DNA from: Hassallia byssoidea VB512170
GTDB taxonomy: Bacteria > Cyanobacteriota > Cyanobacteriia > Cyanobacteriales > Nostocaceae
DNA: 64,000 bases
NCBI RefSeq assembly: GCF_000817785.2
Contig: NZ_JTCM02000004.1
Span: 1 to 64,000 of the forward strand
Direction: 5' to 3'
Shown: positions 29,101 through 35,621 of the stretch, piece after piece
How the letters are laid out: the number at the start of each line of letters is the position of its first letter
Position numbering within the stretch: the stretch's first letter is position 1
Translations under genes and position numbers: made by a program
Notes under the pieces: model-generated
The model's input: only the letters and a program-made list of their open reading frames with translations
What the model was told of the DNA's origin: nothing
Databases searched by the model: none

Positions 29101-29553
29101 ATTGAGCAGATTGCACAAATTTTGCACTCGACTGGTCTTGATGCGTGCAGTCTGATGTTAGAAATTACTGAAAGCGCAATTATGGAAAATGGTGATGAGG
29201 CAAATACCGCGTCACAACTTCGAGCGATGGGGATTAAGTTATCAATTGATGACTTTGGTACGGGCTATTCTTCATTAAGTCGTCTTTATAGCTTTCCGAT
29301 TAATGTGTTAAAGATTGACCGTTCTTTCGTCAGCCCGATAAACGCTAATAATAGGAATTTAGAAATTATTGAGATAATTGTCACGCTGGCAGATAAACTA
29401 GGTATGGATGTGACTGCCGAAGGGGTGGAGACTCAAGAGCAATTAGCACTTTTGAGAAAGTTGAACTGTGAATACGGACAGGGATATTTTTTCTCGCGTC
29501 CATTAGATAGTTCTGCGGCAGAGGCGTTAATTATGGCTAATCCTCGATGGTAA
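23116..29553 (+). CDS. Giant signalling protein: Ser/Thr kinase, AAA ATPase, GAF, PAS, GGDEF, EAL
   Basis: The protein has 2145 residues. A Ser/Thr kinase spans about 8-275: Lys36, HKDINPSN near 126 and IDFGIS near 147. A repeat tract at 329-386 precedes the AAA/NB-ARC-like ATPase, with P-loop GYSGVGKS near 392 and LFIDDLQWADKAS for Walker B. A long helical, TPR-like middle spans about 700-1370. GAF lies at about 1400-1560 and PAS at about 1590-1710. GGDEF is intact near 1793, with an RSID I-site five residues before it. The EAL domain (FEALLRW near 1920) has EITESAIM, DDFGTGYSS, AEGVETQEQ and GQGYFFSRPL. Known relatives usually end in a histidine kinase; here a GGDEF-EAL pair replaces it. 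It could make and degrade cyclic di-GMP under control of the kinase and ATPase parts. It stands alone, and the start at 23116 lacks a clear Shine-Dalgarno. Confidence 0.95.
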   Translation: MLTISAYHLLAQLYESANSLIYRGRRVDTQQPVVLKMLKDFYPTPERTAWFKREYEITRNLTIPGVVDAYALFRDTDRLVMVLEDFGGDSLDLLGIAGQLELCEFLKLAIAITDILSQIHAANIIHKDINPSNIVLNRTTGQVKIIDFGISTVLSRENPTLSNPNILEGTLAYISPEQTGRMNRAIDYRSDFYSLGATFYKLLTGTLPFNSSDTLELVHSHIAKQPVPPHSVVGTCSLPSIVSDIVMKLMAKNAEDRYQSAYGLKADLEICLHQLQTNGQIDVFALGRQDICDRFQIPQKLYGRKREIEILLAAFTRVAGEEKERKTISQSKIQIPKSKIEAASQSKIQIPKSKIEAASQSKIQISKSKIEAASQSKIQIPKSKIEMILVAGYSGVGKSALVRELHKPITARRGNFIWGKFDQYQRNIPYYALSQAFDELCKQLLTETEAVLNQWREKILAAVGNNGQVLIDVIPNLERVIGTQPPVVQVEASQAQNRFNLVFQNFIKVLCQKSHPLVLFIDDLQWADKASLNLLKTIMSDATIQYLLIIGAYRDNEVNASHPLMMTLEEIEKQGLLSSIHLDNLLVQDVNTLISEALKSPPTSTQPLTDLVYDKTQGNAFFTSEFLKSLYTEELLTFDHPLQSPTLLSSPRTSGGQRGVGGWQWNVAQIQAKDITDNVVELMASNIGKLPADTQIVLQLAACIGNKFDLSTLGIIYQHQLIEVFADLSPAMQSGLVISLNNKYKLINIEDDFVANEVSFKFLHDRVQQAAYALIDEAQKTAIHLQIGRLLLQNTAPEALSEEIFEIVDHLKIGSDFVTDQLDRDEIARLNLIAGEKAKSAMAYEAAVNYLNVGLNLLAEDSWQTQYDLTLSLYESAAYAEYLNTNYQRSELLSNVVLQQVKTVREKANVYETKIQLYIAQNQMQASIDIGLQFLKLLGISLSKSPPSQLVIDDLYNLPPMTDPDKLVAMRILKAIWSAVHTTNSSIAPLIIFTMMELSVNYGNSSFAAFAYLLYGFLLCRTQSDLDFGYQLGKLSLKILKQFDSSEIEGKVNLLFNCFIRPWKEHKRNTLESLQSTLQVLIETGDIEYASYAAINYCSNLLLVGEPLKSVKKTYKHYISLVQSIKQEFSLNYAKIWSQLILNFLGDSRESNILVGKLFDETEIKAILQINNNFQSLFVIDFAKTWLSYLFNDYTTAVKNGEDAAGNKQALEGMLPYAEHNFYYSLSLLANYFHLEDRERTQYIEQVAANQKEMKTWAVHAPMNFQHTYDLVEAEKARVLGQVVEAMDLYEQAIKKARDNGYIQHEALAYELAANFYLARGMEEFAQLYMTKAHYSYVRWGSTAKVNDLEQRYPDFFAKTPSSSTQTTTTILSTESKTSSELDLNSILKASQTLSSEIVLNTLLEKMMKIVLENAGAEKGYLILNQQEQWLIQASGTVTSDDIKVLQSIPIETVSDRNNIPVVPLAIVNYVIRTQESLILNDALHSGNFTRDLYIVKHQTKSVLCMPLLNQSKLAGLLYLENNQTTEAFTPDRLEVLKLLTSQIFISIENAKLYTNLQAYSTELLKANSQLQAEIGDRKLAEEALRLSEERFRLAIDNIPDTFVIYDAKRRFQFVNAFGVNRGGFPLEAYIGHTDDEMHPKEVTNAYLPLLQKTVQTRTKQTGECNITLPGCSFTVVVTYVPILNEHGEIHQILGITHDITERKQAESQLLHNAFHDALTGLPNRAWFMERLKHAIEQAKEHEDYLFAVLFLDLDRFKVINDSLGHLLGDQFLIKIASRLKACIRSIDTAARLGGDEFTILLEGIENLSEAIEVVERIQQQLALPFDLDGQEVFTTASIGIALNSTAAYDQPEDLLRDADTAMYRAKVLGKSRYELFHPDMYTNALDRLQLETDLRRAIERQEFRVYYQPIVSLYSGTISGFEALLRWQHPERGLLSPADFIPLAEETGLIVEIGYWVLIDACRQMQVWRMRYPTSSLEKISVNLCVKQFSQADLIEQIAQILHSTGLDACSLMLEITESAIMENGDEANTASQLRAMGIKLSIDDFGTGYSSLSRLYSFPINVLKIDRSFVSPINANNRNLEIIEIIVTLADKLGMDVTAEGVETQEQLALLRKLNCEYGQGYFFSRPLDSSAAEALIMANPRW
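24100..24276. repeat. 45-bp tandem repeat, four copies, in the giant kinase gene
   Basis: Four copies of a 45-bp unit code SQSKIQIPKSKIEAA repeated (residues 329-386); the third has ISKS in place of IPKS and the last changes after KIE. The unit is built from ccaaaat heptamers. It sits just before the ATPase P-loop, at a domain junction. Confidence 0.95.
25032..25104. repeat. C/G-rich palindromic repeat inside the giant kinase gene
   Basis: accaccccc and gggggtgg ends flank a perfect ccccccgaacttcgggggg hairpin (25064-25082). It codes roughly residues 640-663, including SSPRTSGGQRGVGGWQW, between the ATPase and the helical region. It looks like an inserted palindromic element that kept the frame. 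Confidence 0.8.
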
Positions 29554-29591
29554 GGGTTTTTTGATAGGCTAAATCTCAAAACCTTTGGGCG

Positions 29592-29699
29592 CTATTTTTT
29601 CCAAGGTAGCTTAGTACCCATCTCAGTCAGCGCCGAGAAGACGAGATACAGCACAAGTACACCAATACTAATAAGAAAAAGAACTAGGTCGTTATTCAT
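29592..29699 (-). CDS. Possible 35-residue single-pass membrane peptide
   Basis: An ATG at 29699 opens a 35-codon minus-strand frame starting MNNDLVLFLISIGVLVLYLV and ending KLPWKK before TAG. It has an acidic N-terminus, a single hydrophobic helix of about 20 residues and a basic tail, as in the small subunits of photosynthetic or respiratory complexes. I do not recognise it as any named one. No strong ribosome-binding site is seen. It converges on the giant kinase gene, 38 bp from its stop. Confidence 0.5.
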   Translation of the reverse strand: MNNDLVLFLISIGVLVLYLVFSALTEMGTKLPWKK

Positions 29700-29715
29700 T
29701 CTAATATAATGTTCC

Positions 29716-29800
29716 TAAATGAATTCTAAAAATTAATATTTTGCAATATAGAAACGTTGAAACGGTAAATTTGACGAATGATTAATGTTGATGAAATAAG
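29716..29800. repeat. 85-bp direct repeat, copy 1
   Basis: This segment (starting taaatgaattctaaaaatta) matches 30083-30167 at 82 of 85 positions, in the same orientation. Confidence 0.9.
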
Positions 29801-29960
29801 ACCATTAATGGTGCGTTAAACTACCCTTCGGGTTCCGCGTCAGCGGTACATTATAACGCACCCTACCCTATCTTATAATTATTTGCACCTAGCTACTTAT
29901 GCAATTCGTAAGTAAGTCGGCAAGAAAAATTCAATGTATATGAAGAAATATAAATTTGTT

Positions 29961-30037
29961 GTAGGGTGTGTTATGCCGTAGGCTAACGCACCCTAAATTG
30001 TTGACGGTGCGTTAGCTTTCAGCGTAACGCACCCTAC
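29961..30037. mobile_element. MITE-like gtagggtgtgtta element
   Basis: The ends gtagggtgtgttatg and cgtaacgcaccctac are imperfect inverted repeats with gtgcgttagc in the middle. A related element lies at 36480-36560, and a partial one at about 29806-29870 ends in ataacgcaccctac. This one lies between the two 85-bp direct repeats. Confidence 0.75.
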
Positions 30038-30082
30038 ATTTAAATTTCTTCACATACCTTGAAATATTAGCGCCAACTTACT

Positions 30083-30167
30083 TAAATGAATTGTAAAAAT
30101 TAATATTTTGCAATATAGAAACGTTTAAACGGTAAATTTGGCGAATGATTAATGTTGATGAAATAAG
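30083..30167. repeat. 85-bp direct repeat, copy 2
   Basis: It is the partner of 29716-29800, with three substitutions. It ends 21 bp before the stop of the VirB9-like gene, at the 3' edge of the T4SS-like locus. Confidence 0.9.
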
Positions 30168-30188
30168 CCTGCGGTGATTATTTTTAAA

Positions 30189-30761
30189 TTATTTTGCAGT
30201 TCTGACACAAGGCGCTTCATTAGTGGAAGGGGGGTCTGCGAAAATTGCTAAAGTGCTATATTCAGGGTTCCCTTCGCCATATAGTACTCGAAAAGCATAC
30301 AACTTTATTTTGCCTTGTTTTTCAGTAACTACTGTTAAAAGCGTATTACTAGTATTAGGCAATCCGGCAATTTTTAGTTTGGGAATTCGTCTGAGTTGAA
30401 TTACATTCGCGGCTGAGTTTTTACAATCTCCTTGACTAACATTACGGTCTTGACCAAACTGCATACAGATCGGACCGTCAAAATCTATAGTTACCTGTGA
30501 AGGGTCGTTTAACCAAACTTTCTTAATTGTTTCTCCGGCTTGAATAAAGCTTAAGTTTGTTCCTTGTTGATACCAGACATCGATCTGAGGTGTTGCTCCC
30601 CCCAAACCCTGTGCTTGGCAGGAAAACATCGAACGCAGAACGGCGTTATTAGCTAAAACACGACCTGCAACTAATAAAATTGCAGTTGAAAAAATCAAGG
30701 TAGCCAGATGTAATAAATAAGATTTATCTGGAGTATTTCCTTGTGATGTGTCGTTTTTCAT
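30189..30761 (-). CDS. VirB9/TraK-like T4SS core protein (tentative)
   Basis: This 190-residue protein has one N-terminal hydrophobic segment (about 17-37, ATLIFSTAILLVAGRVLA), then a beta-rich periplasmic part. The stretches IKKVWLNDPSQVTIDFDGP, VIQLRRIPKLKIAG and TLLTVVTEKQGKIKLYAFRV follow the pattern of TraK/VirB9 N-terminal domains, where a signal, a DPS turn and a TLLTV strand recur. It is short for VirB9 and lacks a recognisable C-terminal domain. Four cysteines (CQAQ, CMQF, DCKN, PCVR) could form disulfides. It is last in the locus, and its position next to VirB10-like supports the assignment. Confidence 0.6.
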   Translation of the reverse strand: MKNDTSQGNTPDKSYLLHLATLIFSTAILLVAGRVLANNAVLRSMFSCQAQGLGGATPQIDVWYQQGTNLSFIQAGETIKKVWLNDPSQVTIDFDGPICMQFGQDRNVSQGDCKNSAANVIQLRRIPKLKIAGLPNTSNTLLTVVTEKQGKIKLYAFRVLYGEGNPEYSTLAIFADPPSTNEAPCVRTAK

Positions 30762-30811
30762 GGCTGCAAAGATTGAGATAGATAGATAAATAGTTCAAGC
30801 AAATTAAATGC

Positions 30812-30950
30812 GGGCGTTGTTAAATGATATCATGTCAATATAATTCATACCTTTGCTGCAACCGATTGGTAGAGACGTTCCGGTGGAACGTCTCTACGAT
30901 AGATTATAAATTTCATGTCTTAATTAACCAACGCCGAAATTTTTAATGCT
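30812..30950. mobile_element. MITE-like element containing the gtagagacgttcc palindrome
   Basis: Degenerate inverted ends (gggcgttgttaa near 30812 and ttaaccaacgccg near 30925) enclose the 29-bp palindrome at 30869-30897. The layout matches 62144-62293. It separates the VirB9-like and VirB10-like genes. Confidence 0.65.
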
Positions 30951-30971
30951 TCATTCTCCAAATTATAACTA

Positions 30972-32684
30972 TTAAAACTGCGTTGTTTGATTTACATATA
31001 TTTCAACTTCTTTGCCTGCCGGCAGAACCCAAACGTTAGTTTGTTGCCCCTGTCTTCTAGAGAAAGCTTGTTGATTGCGTTGGTTAATTTGGTTAGCTAT
31101 ATTAGTCGCACCACCTTCCAAAACGCCGGCTAAGATGTTGCGTCTGGAGTCGGAGGTGCTAAAACAATTATTATTAACAACAGTAGTCCCAGTAGTATTA
31201 GTACCAGCAACACTATTATTGGGGCACACGATTCTGGTCTCAGGACTATTATATACCTGTGCTGCTTTACCAATACCATTCAAGGCGAATGCTCCTACAT
31301 CCGCTATCCCTACCCCAGACCCCCCTTGATTGGAAAATCGGCTTGCTATGAGAGGTTTGCCTTGAGGAGCGCGAATCGTTAGTGCATATGGCGGTAAGCT
31401 TTTTTCTATGAAGCTGTTATTATTTGGGAGAATAACTTTGACTACATCCAACTGTACGAAGCCTTGGTCGGAAATAGAACGAACTTGAGCTAAGAACTGG
31501 GTTTTTGCAGGTAAAGCGGGAGTACCATCCACAGATTTTAATGGCTCTTTCAAAGTCGCTACAAATACGTCTTTGCCGCTTTCGTTTCTATTGCTATTAG
31601 TAGTTTGTCTGGTACTTTCCCCAAATACAGCGGTCGCAAATACTGCTTTCGCCTTAGTTCCTACAGCCACGGATTTCGGAGTCTGCTGTTTTGTTTGGCT
31701 GACCGCAGGAGGGGTTGACTCTTCTTCTGGTTCGTCGTCTGGCTCGTCGTTATTTCTTGCCTGTAACCGAGTATTATTTACAGGAGGTGGAGCAGGAGGT
31801 GTAGGAGTAGCTGCTTGAACAGCACTTGTACCAGTAACAGAAACCATACCGTAGCTACCTAATTTTGCTAACTTTGCCCATTCCTGAAGCGGGTCTGGTG
31901 TGGGTTTGGGAGTTGCTGTAACTATTGGCTGAGTGTTTGGTGCAACTATCGGCAAACGTGATGGTAAAATTTGAGAGTTAACAGGCTTTTGTAGAATAGG
32001 CTTTTGTGGAATAGGCTTTAGTGCGATCGCCTTTTGTGGAGCAGAGGGTACTTTAACGATACGCTCAACAGTGACTGTGCGAGGCACATAAACTGTTCGC
32101 ACGGGTGTTGGTATCCTTTGCAGTGGTATCCTCGGTGTATTGACAGAAGCTGACCGTTGTGCTTGTGGAGTCGGTCGAGATGCAAGCTGAGGAGAAGGCG
32201 TTGGTTTTTGAAGTCTCAACTTTTGTTGTGCTGCTTTCACCGCTTCTGCTTGTTCAGTCAGGGCTAATTTAGTTTTTAAAGTCTCTAGTTCTGATTGTAG
32301 CTGTTGAGGGCGGGATTCGCTGATTGGTTGCGATCGCGTAGAAACAGAATCATTCTTTTTTGGCTGTTGCTTGCCAGTGTTCGTTAGCTGCGACAAAAAC
32401 ACCCCAGCCACCAAAACTATACCCAAAGTACCAGCACCCACCAAGCCTAACTTAGCAAACGGGTTAGATGAAAGAGGTTCAAGAGTGCGAACTTCTTGAG
32501 GTTCAGACGAAGGCTGCACTCCTGAAGTTGATTCTTCTACTGCTTGGTCGGTATTAGCTTCGTTCGATTCTTCTTGCAAGCCAACCAATCTTGCCATCCG
32601 TGATTCCCAATCTAAAGAATCTAATTCGGGTGGACTAACTCGATTTGGTGGCAGATTTTCTGAAGGAATTGAATATCCAGTCAT
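30972..32684 (-). CDS. VirB10/TrbI-like T4SS scaffold protein
   Basis: The protein has 570 residues. A cytoplasmic N-terminus (1-78) precedes one membrane helix (79-98, LGLVGAGTLGIVLVAGVFLS). Next are a short coiled segment with LETLKTKLALTEQAEA, and a long Pro/Thr/Gln-rich linker to about residue 345 containing repeated PIPQKPILQKP-like units. The C-terminal beta domain (about 350-570) begins with VGTKAKAVFATAVFG and ends VWVLPAGKEVEIYVNQ. This layout is that of VirB10, which spans both membranes and links the ATPases to the outer-membrane ring. The C-terminal LPAGKEVEIYV matches the family ending. Confidence 0.8.
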   Translation of the reverse strand: MTGYSIPSENLPPNRVSPPELDSLDWESRMARLVGLQEESNEANTDQAVEESTSGVQPSSEPQEVRTLEPLSSNPFAKLGLVGAGTLGIVLVAGVFLSQLTNTGKQQPKKNDSVSTRSQPISESRPQQLQSELETLKTKLALTEQAEAVKAAQQKLRLQKPTPSPQLASRPTPQAQRSASVNTPRIPLQRIPTPVRTVYVPRTVTVERIVKVPSAPQKAIALKPIPQKPILQKPVNSQILPSRLPIVAPNTQPIVTATPKPTPDPLQEWAKLAKLGSYGMVSVTGTSAVQAATPTPPAPPPVNNTRLQARNNDEPDDEPEEESTPPAVSQTKQQTPKSVAVGTKAKAVFATAVFGESTRQTTNSNRNESGKDVFVATLKEPLKSVDGTPALPAKTQFLAQVRSISDQGFVQLDVVKVILPNNNSFIEKSLPPYALTIRAPQGKPLIASRFSNQGGSGVGIADVGAFALNGIGKAAQVYNSPETRIVCPNNSVAGTNTTGTTVVNNNCFSTSDSRRNILAGVLEGGATNIANQINQRNQQAFSRRQGQQTNVWVLPAGKEVEIYVNQTTQF

Positions 32685-32792
32685 AAGTAATTTTAAATTG
32701 GGAATTCAACAATGCCATTTTGGTAGGCGTTTTCAGCGCTGACTAAATATAAATTCAACGTGCAATTACTTAGTATAGTTTAGCTGATAATT

Positions 32793-33455
32793 TTATGAAC
32801 ATTTTTTATCTTGTATTTCACAGATATTATAAATTTTTAATCTAGCTTCGCCAAGCCGATAAGCTGCCAAGTTCAAAGGTAACGGTGAGTTTGGTAGTGA
32901 AGCGGCTTGTTCATCAATTGCTCTAACTAAAATTTGTTTATTAAAGGAAACTGATTTTCCTAACCTATCAGAATTGGTAAAAATTATTTTATTAGCAAAC
33001 ATTTCCACTTTCCACTTACCATCTTCTATTTTTGTGGGTGGAGAAATGCTTTGTATAACCAATACATTTTCAGTTCCTCTACTTAAGTTTTCAGTGGGAC
33101 TAATTTCTGACTCTAATTTTGGCTGCAATTCATTAGCTATCAGTTCAGAACTAACTTCCCAGACAGTTTTTGGCTGCTGTTGCTGCGACCAAGTAAGCAT
33201 TAAAGTCATAGTTTCACCGACAAAGCGCCGAATAGTCTGAGGATCTCGCTCTAAATTTAGTTTGGGGTCTACTGTTATCGCGCGTCCATCAGCAAGTTGC
33301 ACTAAACTTTGAGGTGTTAATCGTCGCTGTAACTGCTGCAACATAGACCAGTGGAAGAACAGTACTAATAAAGTCAGCAAATGCAAACCAAAAGTTGCGA
33401 CAGCAAATAATGGTAGAATACTGCTTTTCTTATTTTCCGACTTAAGTATCTGCAT
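32793..33455 (-). CDS. VirB8/TraE-like protein, second of a tandem pair
   Basis: This 220-residue protein has a short cytoplasmic N-terminus, one membrane helix (about 13-37, LPLFAVATFGLHLLTLLVLFFHW) and a periplasmic domain. It shares with 33576-34394 the motifs LVQLADGRAI, RFVGETMTLMLTWS, W(K/R)VEMFAN, LVRAID and a C-terminal LKIYNI. It is about 50 residues shorter, lacking most of the central segment of the paralog. VirB8-type proteins nucleate the T4SS inner-membrane complex. The assignment rests on architecture and position rather than on a diagnostic motif. Confidence 0.65.
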   Translation of the reverse strand: MQILKSENKKSSILPLFAVATFGLHLLTLLVLFFHWSMLQQLQRRLTPQSLVQLADGRAITVDPKLNLERDPQTIRRFVGETMTLMLTWSQQQQPKTVWEVSSELIANELQPKLESEISPTENLSRGTENVLVIQSISPPTKIEDGKWKVEMFANKIIFTNSDRLGKSVSFNKQILVRAIDEQAASLPNSPLPLNLAAYRLGEARLKIYNICEIQDKKCS

Positions 33456-33477
33456 TAATATTCTCCCAAATAATACA

Positions 33478-33561
33478 ACTTACGCCAAAACTCTCTCAAA
33501 CTCTTATTCCTTGGCGTACTTGGCGTACTTGGCGGTTCGTTTTTCATTATTCTGCGTAAGT
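33478..33561. mobile_element. MITE-like acttacgc element
   Basis: The ends acttacgc and gcgtaagt are perfect 8-bp inverted repeats around a cttggcggttcg core. It lies between the two VirB8-like genes and is related to 22606-22696. Confidence 0.75.
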
Positions 33562-33575
33562 CATGAAGAAATTTT

Positions 33576-34394
33576 TTATTTGATAAAACTATCAGTCCTT
33601 TGTCTATTACCGCATACATTTATATCTTGATTTTGGTTATTGTATTCATCGATTAAACATAAATTACGAATTTCGTAAATTTCTAGTTGATCGGCGCGGA
33701 CGCTATAAATTGCTTTTTGCAGAACAGTGGTATTATCAACTTGTGGTTCAGCAAAAGAATCTATTGCCCGGACAAGTAAATCTTTATTAAAACGAGTTAC
33801 TATTGTTCTATTGTCAGCTTGTCTTTTTTGAATCAAGTCGGCTACCATCCCTACTCGCCATTTACCCAAACCAATTTTTTCCGGTGGATAAACTCGCTTA
33901 ATAGCTAACTGTCCGGAAATAACTTGACGGGGGTTATTAGAAAAAACTTCTGGGGGTGTCATTTCCGCAATTTGGCTTAAGAAACCTTTGCGAAAATCTT
34001 CAGATAAAGCAAAACTGGCTATCCAACTTGTAGTACTAACTTTTTGGCTACCACCGCGTAAAGTTGAAATTGATATTCCTGCATCTGCTTGAGGTTGTGT
34101 GACTTCTTCGATAGATTGTGGTGGAAGTTTTCCCGACCAGTTAAACATTGATGTCATCGTTTTACTGACGAATTGACGAATTGCTTCTGGTTGTCTTTCC
34201 ACATCAGGAAGATTTGCTGGTTTGCCATCTATCAGTTGCACAAAGTTAGGAGGTTTTCTCAAGCTGAGTTGGCGAATATTTATGCCTTGAAATATTAATA
34301 AAAATATAGCCGATAGATGCAAACTGAAAGTAGCGATCGCAAAAATTGTTAAAATACTTCCTGTTCGTTGTCTTTTCTCCAGTAAACGTACCAT
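33576..34394 (-). CDS. VirB8/TraE-like protein, first of a tandem pair
   Basis: This 272-residue protein has one N-terminal membrane helix (about 13-36, SILTIFAIATFSLHLSAIFLLIF) and a periplasmic domain. Shared motifs with the neighbour 32793-33455 are FVQLIDGKPA, RQFVSKTMTSMFNWSG, GKWRVGMVAD, LLVRAIDSFA and LEIYEI. The extra central part (FALSEDFRKGFLSQIAEM and on) looks like the NTF2-like core of VirB8/TraE, reduced in the paralog. It starts 24 bp after the VirB6-like gene. Confidence 0.65.
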   Translation of the reverse strand: MVRLLEKRQRTGSILTIFAIATFSLHLSAIFLLIFQGINIRQLSLRKPPNFVQLIDGKPANLPDVERQPEAIRQFVSKTMTSMFNWSGKLPPQSIEEVTQPQADAGISISTLRGGSQKVSTTSWIASFALSEDFRKGFLSQIAEMTPPEVFSNNPRQVISGQLAIKRVYPPEKIGLGKWRVGMVADLIQKRQADNRTIVTRFNKDLLVRAIDSFAEPQVDNTTVLQKAIYSVRADQLEIYEIRNLCLIDEYNNQNQDINVCGNRQRTDSFIK

Positions 34395-34418
34395 TTTCTC
34401 ATCCCCCCTACTTGAGAT

Positions 34419-35468
34419 TTATACCCTCTCCCTCACCCACGAAGCCGTATTGCTGATAGCACTAAAGACTGCAAATCCTCCAGCAGCAGCCACAAATAAA
34501 GATACAATCGGGGCTAAAATTCCCAGAAAAATTATATACCACATTAAGTCAGGATCGGCATTAACATCTTGTCCCGGTCCATTAACAATAACTGCGGCAG
34601 TTAATACGGCAATAATATTAAATGAAATCTTAGAAATCCCTACAGATAAAAACCCAGTCAGCCATGCAAAAATGGGTTTACCAGCTACAGGTAGTAAAGA
34701 CCCACCCACAGCTAACGGTCCCAAAGCTGCTATCAGTAACATTGTAGCTTCTATCAAATTTTGGAAAGCATATTGCAATGAAACTAAAAAGTTTTTGATA
34801 CTAACTTGCACTGTAGAACCTAAGAAAGAATCAAATGAATTTTCCGAGATGCTAGCGGTATTATATGTAATATTATTTACTTTATTTTCTAGTCTATCTA
34901 TCCAAGGTTTATCTCCGTATAAGTTTCTATATTCCTGCCAGAGAAAGTCAGCTTTTTCCTTAGCTTTGACAAAGCATTGATTTTGTTGTTCACCAGTTAG
35001 TGACTGACAAGGACGCAATAAAGAACCGGCTATTTCTTCACCAACAGTCATATTCAGTGCTTGCTGATAAGTTTGATTTGCGTCTGCTGTTGTCACTACT
35101 TGCTGATTTACCGTATTGAGAAAATTCCTTACCCCTAGTGTCAAATTGGACAATACAGTGCCATTTCCGGAATTGGTTAATAGTATCACTACTACAAAAG
35201 GCCAAATTAAAGCCGATATTGGACGGGAAAATTCGCTGTTGATAACATCTCTTAGCCACTGTAACATAAAAAACAGTAGGGTTCCGACGGCAAAAAAGAC
35301 ACCCAGACTCGTCAGCGCTCCATATAAATTATTAATAGTATCATTTTGTAATAAATCTACCCATTGCTTATCCCAACCTTCGGCAATACTTGTAGCGGTT
35401 GTGGCTCCATTACTGAAAACATCATTTATACCGATTTGAAGTAAAAAAGTTGGGAAAATATCTTTCAT
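34419..35468 (-). CDS. VirB6/TrbL-like polytopic T4SS protein
   Basis: This 349-residue protein has at least six hydrophobic segments: about 50-70 (ALTSLGVFFAVGTLLFFML), 82-100 (ISALIWPFVVVILLT), 235-265, 275-295 and two near the C-terminus (IIFLGILAPIVSLFVAAAGG). The long soluble loop between about 105 and 230 has two cysteines. Such a layout is that of VirB6/TrbL, which forms part of the inner-membrane channel. Its order between VirB5-like and VirB8-like genes is normal for T4SS loci. Confidence 0.75.
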   Translation of the reverse strand: MKDIFPTFLLQIGINDVFSNGATTATSIAEGWDKQWVDLLQNDTINNLYGALTSLGVFFAVGTLLFFMLQWLRDVINSEFSRPISALIWPFVVVILLTNSGNGTVLSNLTLGVRNFLNTVNQQVVTTADANQTYQQALNMTVGEEIAGSLLRPCQSLTGEQQNQCFVKAKEKADFLWQEYRNLYGDKPWIDRLENKVNNITYNTASISENSFDSFLGSTVQVSIKNFLVSLQYAFQNLIEATMLLIAALGPLAVGGSLLPVAGKPIFAWLTGFLSVGISKISFNIIAVLTAAVIVNGPGQDVNADPDLMWYIIFLGILAPIVSLFVAAAGGFAVFSAISNTASWVRERV

Positions 35469-35538
35469 TTTTAAAGTTTTCCTTTAAAAGGAAGTTAAAA
35501 CTCAATTAAATTATGATAAGTGTAAATAAAAGTTCTTC

Positions 35539-35594
35539 GTAGTAACGGCTTTAGCCGTTAAAAGCTTTGATATGAGCGGTAAACCGCTCACTAC
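35539..35594. repeat. Dispersed palindromic repeat, copy 4
   Basis: It begins gtagtaacggctttagccgt and ends gagcggtaaaccgctcacta plus c, the same family as copies 1 to 3 in the opposite orientation. It lies between the VirB5-like and VirB6-like genes. Confidence 0.75.
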
Positions 35595-35621
35595 GTAAGA
35601 ATACGTTCTTAATCATGAATT

